DNA from: Coriobacteriia bacterium
GTDB lineage: Bacteria; Actinomycetota; Coriobacteriia; Coriobacteriales; UBA8131
DNA length: 64,000 nt
Direction of reading: 5' to 3'
Assembly: GCA_009776725.1 (NCBI GenBank)
Contig: WRNE01000007.1
Location: 1 to 64,000 of the forward strand
A program made the position numbers and the translations under genes. Shown here in pieces: positions 52,239-59,341 of the stretch; position 1 is the stretch's first letter, and each line of letters begins with the position of its first letter. The notes under the pieces are model-generated. The model made no database searches, was not told the origin of the DNA, and worked only from the letters and a program-made list of their open reading frames with translations.

Positions 52239-52733
52239 ATGACGGGATCTAATGTTTTACTAACTATCATATCGATTATTACGGCACCTATTTTCACGTT
52301 CATATGGAATCGATATTTGCGACCGTGGTGGTATCGAAAAAAGTATAAATATATTATTAAAAAAAATAACTCTTATATTCTCATTGTTGCGACAAAAGAC
52401 AGGTTAGATAGTGTTGAGTCTAAAATTACCAAGCAAATGCACTCCTCACTTAAAGAGTTGAGGGGACTACCAATAATCAAGTTAGCTTTACCGGTAAACT
52501 GCACTATTGGGACACCGACTTATTTAATGAACCAGTTGATCAGTATCCGAAAAAATGCTTCTGGTATCGGTAGGTTTGTCGTTCATCTGTTTTATGCTGG
52601 TCCTGTTGCCTTACCTGCATGGATTGGCGGGTTCTTTTACAACCAAGATAGTGTTTATATTTATCAACAAAGAGATAGCGAAACATATGAGTGTTGGGGG
52701 GCATTGAAGATACCTGGTCTTATTAAGACATGA
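52239..52733 (+). CDS. membrane protein with short SAVED/CARF-like domain
   Basis: A 164-residue protein with one N-terminal membrane helix (LLTIISIITAPIFTFIWNRY) and a basic stop-transfer stretch. The soluble part begins YILIVATKDRLDS and contains VVHLFYAGPVALPAWIGGFF, followed by SVYIYQQRDSETYECWGAL. This closely resembles the end of SAVED domains (LFxAxPxxLAxxxG, then a predicted strand with Tyr). At ~110 residues it is half the size of a full SAVED, about one CARF-like unit. TM-SAVED effectors are known in CBASS (Cap14), and small TM sensors occur with type III CRISPR (for example Csx23). GAGG precedes the ATG. Confidence 0.65.
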   Translation: MTGSNVLLTIISIITAPIFTFIWNRYLRPWWYRKKYKYIIKKNNSYILIVATKDRLDSVESKITKQMHSSLKELRGLPIIKLALPVNCTIGTPTYLMNQLISIRKNASGIGRFVVHLFYAGPVALPAWIGGFFYNQDSVYIYQQRDSETYECWGALKIPGLIKT

Positions 52734-52769
52734 GGTAAAAGCATATTGTAGACAAATTGTGTTATTACT

Positions 52770-53711
52770 TTAATGTAAACCAAGAAACCTTTCACCGTCG
52801 AAGTGAATCAAATGGGATGGAGTATCAGAAACCCAAACCTCTGTCTCCCAAGCTATATCTGGCAAGAACCTTGAGAAGACACCAAAGGTAGGAAACGCTG
52901 AAACAAAAACTAGAGCAGCTTGAGCATCAGAGAATAGCTCGACTAACTCAAGTTGTCGTTTACCATCAACAGGCCCGTGGCTTGTCACTGCCTCAATCAA
53001 GAACAGCCATCCTTGTTGTTCATCGAATAGAATCACATCAGGCATTTTCCCATGCTCGTCGAGGATAATATCGAGGCTCGCCAACAGTTCTCGATCTAAA
53101 TAGATATTCTTGTTTCCAGTGTCACCAATATAGACAAGCTTTCCTCCTGGTGCAAAGCGCGGTCCAAACTCCTCGATGATCTCTAGAATCAGTTTGCTGT
53201 GCTCGCCAGGACTGAGTTTCAACTCGTTTTCATTGTCTATTCGAATAGGAACCAATTTTTGCTCTCTGCTTTTCGCATATTTTGCATTTAAGGTTGAGTT
53301 CACTTTTTTGAATAACCGCACTCCCTCATCCCAAGCTGGTGTCTCATATGACTTAACCATCATAAGAAACTCAGGGCTGATCTGATATACAGTTTTTGGA
53401 GAGTTAACAGGTCGATTTGGATCATCCGGGTTATAAACAGCAACACCTGCTTCGACAAATTGATGCATGCTTTGCCGACGAAAAGTCTCCCGTGTGTTCG
53501 GCGCATATTGCCTGTTGTAGTTTTCCTTGCACCAATCCATAATTGGTGTAATACCAATAAGAGGAGAAGACGCATCGCTCCATGCATCCTCAGGCTTTAA
53601 GTCTAACAAAGCTAAAAGACAAAGTGCAGACCTATCATTCAGCTGCACTCTCGGCATACCGATAGTGGCAAGCATGTCAATTGCCCGGTCGATCTTTTGC
53701 TCGATGCTCAT
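52770..53711 (-). CDS. BsuBI/PstI-family restriction endonuclease
   Basis: A 313-residue type II endonuclease of the BsuBI/PstI family, whose known members cut CTGCAG. The N-terminal recognition part has RRQSMHQFVEAGVAVYNPDDPNRPVNSPKTVYQI. The C-terminal nuclease core has GGKLVYIGDTGNKN, GKMPDVILFDEQQGWLFLIEAVTSHGPVD and AWETEVWV. The Asp of PDV and the Glu-Ala of LIEAVT fit a PD-(D/E)xK site. Its ATG overlaps the methylase stop (ATGA), so methylase and nuclease are translationally coupled. Confidence 0.92.
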   Translation of the reverse strand: MSIEQKIDRAIDMLATIGMPRVQLNDRSALCLLALLDLKPEDAWSDASSPLIGITPIMDWCKENYNRQYAPNTRETFRRQSMHQFVEAGVAVYNPDDPNRPVNSPKTVYQISPEFLMMVKSYETPAWDEGVRLFKKVNSTLNAKYAKSREQKLVPIRIDNENELKLSPGEHSKLILEIIEEFGPRFAPGGKLVYIGDTGNKNIYLDRELLASLDIILDEHGKMPDVILFDEQQGWLFLIEAVTSHGPVDGKRQLELVELFSDAQAALVFVSAFPTFGVFSRFLPDIAWETEVWVSDTPSHLIHFDGERFLGLH

Positions 53712-55207
53712 ACGCGGTCCCAATAGCTATCATCGCATACAACCTCGTCAATTGGTTTGGCGTTTTCAATAGCAGCCCGCCCAATTCTAATGAGTTGTTG
53801 TTCGCTAGGATATGGTAGGTTTCTCAAGTCTGTTGCATTTACCTGTGTATGTCCGCTGAATGACCTGAAATGATCGTCAACGAGAGCCGAGTTTAAGTAA
53901 GCTGACAAGCCATATGCAAGCTCTTTTTCGAACCCTTGTTTCTTTTTGTGAAAGTAGTTGAGATGGTTCTCAAAAGCTACTCCGATTTCATGAATTGCCG
54001 GATCAACCACAGCTGCATAAATTCTCCGGTGCTCCTCTTTTGATGAGAACCGTCTAATAACGACATAATAGCCATTGGCAAGCGATACATTCTTGTCTGA
54101 ACATGAATTCGCATCAACATTATCTAGCAAGCTAGGTTGCACGGAATAATACTGGCCTTTCTTCGTAAAATTGTCAACAGGCCAAACTATATGCCCTTCT
54201 TTCATATGAGAGGGGTAAAGCAGAGGCACACTGTATTCACCATCCTCGTTCGAGATAAACTCTTTTAACCTGAAATCTACAACAGGGCCAGTTGAAACTT
54301 GCAATCCTGTGTCGGCAAGCGTGAACTTAGCAAAGTCTGTCAGCTTAGCAGTTGGTTTGTTTGCTGGAATGCTGATAGTCAGATTTGGATTAGTCTTGTC
54401 GATCACTTCATCAGCGCTAAACAGAGCTTCTTCAATATTAATAAACTGCTGGTCTTCAGAACATGTAATTCTGACTTGGTTTGATTGTGCTCTTTTTGAT
54501 ATATGGATGATGATATTTTCTTGAAGTACTTTATCTGTGGAGAAAACCTTGTCTCGCGAACCGAAAGTATGTATAGCCTCTATAGAGGCATGCTCAACCA
54601 AGTACTCTCTGAACTTAATAAAGTAAGGGCCATTGCAAAAGCTTCGAGGGACAATTGCCACCATCTGCCCTTGGTCGTCTAAAAGCCTCAGACCTAGCCA
54701 CATGAAAGCAGCATAGATATTAGTTACATTGATGCCGCAAGACAATAGGTATGTTGAGACATCGCCCTCCCGTTGTAGCTTGAAATAGGGGGGGTTCATT
54801 ATTATGTGAGAAAACTGTTCTCCAGCATTTAACATTTTGGTGCCTTCTGCTATGAAATCATCATTGATCAAACTTGTTTTGAAGTTAGTTAAGCTTCTTT
54901 GAACGTTTCGCTTTAACGAATTGAAGACCAGTTCATCTATCTCGACAAAGGTTGTTGAAGCCTGAAAACCCTGTTGTGTTAAATGCTCAGTAAGTGAAAG
55001 CCCAAGTATCCCCTCACCTGCACCTGGGTCAAGGACCGTAACTTTGTTTACGCTGTTCTCGGTAAACATGCCTACCATGAACTTTGCCACGGCTAATGGT
55101 GTGAAATACTGAGCGTATTTAGTTTTATTACTGGAAGCAGACTGACTCACTGCCTGCGTTTTCACGTTCAAAGTAGATGCTTTCAAACCCTTCACCTTTT
55201 TTGACAT
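53711..55207 (-). CDS. N6-adenine DNA methyltransferase of type II RM system
   Basis: A 499-residue adenine methylase protecting the sites cut by the adjacent nuclease. Features: KYAQYFTPLAVAKFMVGMF, the SAM-binding motif LDPGAGEGILGL, and the catalytic NPPY (IIMNPPYFKL). The C-terminal half is the target-recognition part. It is transcribed first, upstream of the nuclease, the safe order for a restriction-modification pair. The stop overlaps the nuclease start, so the end shown may be up to three bases short. Confidence 0.92.
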
Positions 55208-55349
55208 AACTGTTTATATGACAGTGCTAGGAGAAGTTTACCACGGTACCCGTACTGTTTGAGGATTTGTATAGGCAACCAGTACAACAGTTTTAACTAA
55301 TGGTTAACTTAATGATTTATAAATTTATATTTCAAACGATTATTAACGC

Positions 55350-55378
55350 CAATGCTCTACAAGCAGTATTAAATCATT
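55350..55378. repeat. decayed CRISPR repeat
   Basis: Starts CAATGCTC and continues with about 22 of 28 bases matching the array repeat, ending near ATCAT. It is 72 bp upstream of a second, better copy. Confidence 0.55.
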
Positions 55379-55425
55379 ATGTAGCTTTCAGCAATCTACC
55401 CAAGAAACAAAACGTTTGTCTAGAC

Positions 55426-55454
55426 GCTCAACGAGCACTGCTTAATCAAAGAAC
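55426..55454. repeat. partial CRISPR repeat outside the array
   Basis: GCTCAACGAGCACTGC plus TTAATC, A-A (T in the array), AGAAC: 28 of 29 bases match the 3' part of the array repeat. It lies 254 bp upstream of cas1. Confidence 0.85.
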
Positions 55455-55707
55455 AGTACAGATGATCTTAGAAGAGTTGAGCTGCTAGTCCTCTGGTGTT
55501 TTGTCAACCTCCATTATCTGGAAGTACATAACAAGGTGTACATAAGTAATACTTGGACTTGAAATAGCTAGACCACATAACGCCTATTTGACCAGTTATA
55601 ACATCAACTCATACCGTCAGACACGCTCACTAGTGTTATAGCTGCAAGAAGTTATGTGAAATTCATATGGGTTCAGGCACATTCAGGCATTTAACAAAAT
55701 AAAGCAT

Positions 55708-56619
55708 ATGTGCAAAATCAAGCTTTCGAAACTGGTAATTCGGAGCATCGTTGTCTCTGACGGCAAGTTGACTGTTGCAAAGGAACCCATCCTTATGCTC
55801 GACAGTATCGTAGTTATGGGTAACTCCCAGATCACCGAGCAGGCTATACGGTTTGCCACCGCTAACTCTGTTGACATCATCCACACTGATCAAAATGGTC
55901 ACATAATCGCTGTAACCAACTCGTTTTCTAATAAAAAAGCAAGACTACGGTTGTTACAGTACAAAGCTTATAACGAAACTATGCAGCGGTTGGGAATAGC
56001 AAAACTCATATGCAAAAGAAAGCTTGAGGCGCAAGAAAGCTATCTGAAGAACCGCCGCTCCATACAATTCACCGAGCGCCATGTGTTCAGAGACTATATT
56101 GAACAGCTTGATGATGCAAAAACTGTTAATGAATTGCTTGGCATAGAGGGAGCAGCTGCAAACTTCTACTTCAACAAGCTTAATTCGTTTTCTCTCTTCA
56201 GTCGTCGTACCCGTCGTCCGGCAACAGATATTATCAATGCGCTGATGAACTTGACATACTCGTTGGTCCAACAAAGAGTCAGTTCAACCCTTGTGGGAAA
56301 AGGATTCGACCTGCAAATAGGCTACCTTCACTCAATCTCTGGTCAGCGGCCTTCTCTAGCGCTTGACTTTCTCGAGCTCTTTCGTTCGCAGGCGGATGCC
56401 TTTGTGGTCACTGCCACAAACCGCAAAGAGTTCACAATCAAAGACTTCGATATGATCGAGTCAAACAAAGGCCTCTACTTAAGTCGAGAGGCTTTCGCAC
56501 GTTTCTTGAAAAAGTTTAATGAGAGTTTGGTGCCAGAGCTTGAGATCGACAAAGAAGCCAACTGGCTTCGTGGTTTGTTATTAGAAAGCTTTGTTGGTTT
56601 TGAAGAGGCAGAGCTCTGA
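55708..56619 (+). CDS. cas1: CRISPR integrase Cas1
   Basis: A 303-residue Cas1, the spacer integrase. The metal-binding residues are present: Glu147 (LLGIEGAAANFYF), His208 (GYLHS) and Glu223 (SLALDFLELFR). The N-terminal beta domain (ILMLDSIVVMGNSQIT) is normal. Ribosome binding sequence before the ATG is weak. It is followed one base later by cas2. No cas4 or reverse transcriptase is attached. Confidence 0.95.
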   Translation: MCKIKLSKLVIRSIVVSDGKLTVAKEPILMLDSIVVMGNSQITEQAIRFATANSVDIIHTDQNGHIIAVTNSFSNKKARLRLLQYKAYNETMQRLGIAKLICKRKLEAQESYLKNRRSIQFTERHVFRDYIEQLDDAKTVNELLGIEGAAANFYFNKLNSFSLFSRRTRRPATDIINALMNLTYSLVQQRVSSTLVGKGFDLQIGYLHSISGQRPSLALDFLELFRSQADAFVVTATNRKEFTIKDFDMIESNKGLYLSREAFARFLKKFNESLVPELEIDKEANWLRGLLLESFVGFEEAEL

Positions 56620-56620
56620 A

Positions 56621-56932
56621 ATGGCTTCTCATAAACTGGTGGTTGCTTACGACATCACCAACGACAAAGCACGTCGCCACGTCGTCAAGCTGCTTGACCA
56701 ATATGGCAAGCGAGTACAAAGAAGCGTTTATCGGCTTGAATTGTCCAAAGACAAATATGCCGAGTTTATTACTAGGCTTCGGGATCTTTTCTTCAGGCTG
56801 CAATCTGCCCGCTACCATGTGGGCAAGCAAGTATTGAGCATCATTGTGATACCGCTATGTAAGAATTGCGATTCTACCAGTCTTTTTCTTGGGGAGAAGC
56901 CCATGGAGGATCAAAGATACTTGCTGGTTTGA
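56621..56932 (+). CDS. cas2: CRISPR adaptation protein Cas2
   Basis: A 103-residue Cas2 with the ferredoxin-like start KLVVAYDITNDKARRHVVKLLDQYGKRVQRSVYRLEL. It forms the Cas1-Cas2 integration complex. I start at the ATG at 56621, one base after the cas1 stop. The last ~15 residues (SLFLGEKPMEDQRYLLV) go beyond the compact core; they contain a near copy of the dispersed 15-bp motif. Confidence 0.94.
   Translation: MASHKLVVAYDITNDKARRHVVKLLDQYGKRVQRSVYRLELSKDKYAEFITRLRDLFFRLQSARYHVGKQVLSIIVIPLCKNCDSTSLFLGEKPMEDQRYLLV
56888..56902 (+). repeat. dispersed 15-bp motif, 2 mismatches
   Basis: Reads CTTGGGGAGAAGCCC near the end of cas2; encodes L-G-E-K-P. Confidence 0.6.
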
Positions 56933-56987
56933 GTGATCTAGCAAACTATTGCGAGCTGCTTAGAAATCGGGCTGTCTAATATAGGAT

Positions 56988-57783
56988 TAAGCAATGCTCA
57001 ACGAGCACTGCTTAATCATAGAACGCAAAGATCGGACCGAGATAGAGTTGCCCAACAATGCAATTTGTTTCAATGCTCAACGAGCACTGCTTAATCATAG
57101 AACCCCGAGTTGAGTTTCCATCTCTGCCGACCACTATTGGTGGGTTTCAATGCTCAACGAGCACTGCTTAATCATAGAACACTGGGAGTCAGGTTTGTGG
57201 ATCACAAGGATCCTGAGGTTTCAATGCTCAACGAGCACTGCTTAATCATAGAACAGCTGGCTTTATGGCGTCAGAAGGGCACTCGTCTATCAGTTTCAAT
57301 GCTCAACGAGCACTGCTTAATCATAGAACCCAACTACGGCGGCACCGGCTGGAGTGTGGTGTATCCTAACGGAGTTTCAATGCTCAACGAGCACTGCTTA
57401 ATCATAGAACTCACTGGGCCGCCGAAGATGGTCACACGACTAAAATGTTTCAATGCTCAACGAGCACTGCTTAATCATAGAACGGTAACGTAACCCCTAT
57501 GGGGCGCCAAATCAAAAAGTTTCAATGCTCAACGAGCACTGCTTAATCATAGAACCTACATTCGACGGTGGCGGCTACGAACTCGTCTACGTCGTTTCAA
57601 TGCTCAACGAGCACTGCTTAATCATAGAACCCAAGGGCGACTCGGCTGAACCGGTGGCGGTGAACCCAGTTTCAATGCTCAACGAGCACTGCTTAATCAT
57701 AGAACGGCGATGCACAGTGGCGGAGAACCTGGACATTGGGGCTTTTGTTTCAATGCTCAACGAGCATTGCTTAATCATAGGAC
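56988..57783 (-). CRISPR. CRISPR array, 11 repeats and 10 spacers
   Basis: The repeat is 37 bp; on the plus strand it starts GTTTCAATGCTCAACGAGC and ends CTTAATCATAGAAC. Repeat starts: 56988, 57067, 57144, 57218, 57293, 57374, 57447, 57519, 57594, 57669, 57747. Spacers are 35-44 bp. On the minus strand the repeat begins GTTCTATG, forms the hairpin TGCTC-GTT-GAGCA and ends ATTGAAAC, the classic eight-base crRNA handle. Minus-strand transcription is therefore favoured. The repeat at 56988 lacks the four outer bases. The repeat at 57747 has two substitutions, one of which completes an eight-bp perfect stem. Confidence 0.97.
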
Positions 57784-58197
57784 AGTTCAGTTGTTTTTGG
57801 TAGGGTTTAGCTGCGGATTTTTTACTGCTTTGTCAAACCCCCAGTGCACGAAAATACGTATATAAGTTTGCATGGTTGCCAAACAAACCTATACATTCCA
57901 TTATTAGATAAACTATTTCACGCTCTCAGAACGACTTTTCCAAGGTCTCAATCAATCATCAACAAGCCCAGTACCAGCATTTTTGTGAAACCTCCTACTA
58001 TTTGGGGTACGTTTAGGGGTTTTACAAACAGGTAGTTGATCTTGTTTTCGTGTGAAAAGCAAGCGTTATTTATAGACAAGCCTGTGGTAACGCAGACGAG
58101 GGTTTCTCCATATAAAGAAGGGGTGTTGCATGTTAGTAAACGCCTGCTATTGTTATAATATGTCGCAGCAGTTGAGGTGGAGGAGGTTGCTGAGCAA
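57784..58197. other. gap between array and cas6, possible leader
   Basis: If the array is transcribed on the minus strand, this 414-bp region is its leader. It has T- and A-runs next to the array and TTGACA on the minus strand (about 57834-57839), but no well-spaced -10. TATAAT on the plus strand at 58154-58159 could serve cas6. GGGTTTCTCCATATA at 58100-58114 is a weak match to the dispersed motif. Confidence 0.45.
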
Positions 58198-59148
58198 ATG
58201 AACCAGCTGCCAATTGTGAAATGTGTGCTTCATTGTCGGGTTAGGCGTCCGGGGGTGCATCCGAGTTTTTTGGGTGCTGGTGTGAGAAGTAGTTTTGGGC
58301 GGAGCTTGAGGTTGATGCTCAACTGCCATGGGGGAGACGAGGAGTGCCTTGGGTGTGCAAAGCGGATGGCTTGTGTTTATACCAATGTGTTCAAGCCGAA
58401 TCTGATCCGGGGAAATTTGACGGTTGAGCGGGGGCGTGAGCATGCGGGGACGATTCCTGCTGCGTATGCGATTGGTCTGGAGCATTACGACATGTCGGCG
58501 GTCAGTCACTATTACCAGCGTGGTGAGATGTTTGGGGTAAACCTTGCCTTGTTTGGAGACTATGCTGTAAGACAGGCTGCATTGTTGGTTGCCGCTATGA
58601 TCGAAGGTCTGTCGGGATTTTTTGTCGAGGCAGGCTTTTTGGAAGTGCTCGAAGTAGCGGATGGATTTGACGATGCGGGGTCTGTTTATTCACCGGGGTC
58701 GCAGATTGTAAGTCCAGAGCCTCTGCTTTGGTCTGATCGAGCGGGCGAGGATTTATTGGGGCATGCAGTGCTGGAGTTCGATGCGCCGCTGGCTTTGGAC
58801 AGGGCTGAGGGCAAGCAGTCGATCAGTATTTTAGACCCTGACCTGGAGTTGGTTGTCACGCGGGTTGTGCTTCGGGCGCAATCGATGGTAAACCTGTTTA
58901 CTGAGGGGGAGTTTGTATTTCCACAGGAGGTGGTTGAAGCGGCAAAGTTGGTCGAGGTGAGGTCTAGCTTTATGGTGGCTGCCGGTGTCAAGCGTTCTAT
59001 GAAGGATCCGAATGCTGCAGTTGTCGGCAGGATGGAGCTGAGCGGCGACCTGCGTTTGTTGGCTCCGTATCTATATCTGGGGTCAGTGCTGCACATCGGA
59101 AAGTCAGTCACCATGGGTTATGGAGGGTATCGGCTGGTGTTTGGCTAG
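58198..59148 (+). CDS. cas6: Cas6 pre-crRNA endoribonuclease
   Basis: A 316-residue Cas6-like RAMP nuclease that would cut the array transcript within each repeat. The N-terminal half has the Cys-rich HGGDEECLGCAKRMACVYTNVF followed by a Pro-rich stretch. The C-terminus has the usual MELSGDLRLLAPYLYLGSVLHIGKSVTMGYGGYRL with the glycine-rich loop. ATG 58198 is chosen because AGGAGGT lies ten bases upstream; the in-frame GTG at 58177 is possible. The gene is more G+T-rich than the other cas genes, which suggests a separate origin. Confidence 0.85.
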   Translation: MNQLPIVKCVLHCRVRRPGVHPSFLGAGVRSSFGRSLRLMLNCHGGDEECLGCAKRMACVYTNVFKPNLIRGNLTVERGREHAGTIPAAYAIGLEHYDMSAVSHYYQRGEMFGVNLALFGDYAVRQAALLVAAMIEGLSGFFVEAGFLEVLEVADGFDDAGSVYSPGSQIVSPEPLLWSDRAGEDLLGHAVLEFDAPLALDRAEGKQSISILDPDLELVVTRVVLRAQSMVNLFTEGEFVFPQEVVEAAKLVEVRSSFMVAAGVKRSMKDPNAAVVGRMELSGDLRLLAPYLYLGSVLHIGKSVTMGYGGYRLVFG

Positions 59149-59341
59149 GGCTTTTGATCATGAGAAGCAGTTTGAATGGGATAGATTGCCTTGCTTTTTT
59201 ACACAAATCCCGCTTTCTCGACTATTGCCCATTTGAAAACGATTTGTTAACATGTTTGCGAGGAAACTTTGGGTTCCCTGGTTTTTGTACGCATTTTTAT
59301 CCATCAAAGTAAACCAGGGTAGGTTTAGGAAAGGCAAATCG

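Larger units (their letters stand above)
55208..55707. other. AT-rich gap between methylase and cas1
   Basis: The 500-bp gap separates divergent methylase and cas1 genes. It contains two decayed CRISPR repeats (55350-55378 and 55426-55454). A 62-codon open frame across them simply reads through the repeats and is not called. Confidence 0.6.

Noticed and set aside
57110-57803. Open frames repeating SMLNEHCLIIE
   Set aside because: These are read-through of the CRISPR repeats, not genes.
57844-58035. 63-codon open frame after the array
   Set aside because: No ribosome binding site or family match; it lies in the likely leader region.
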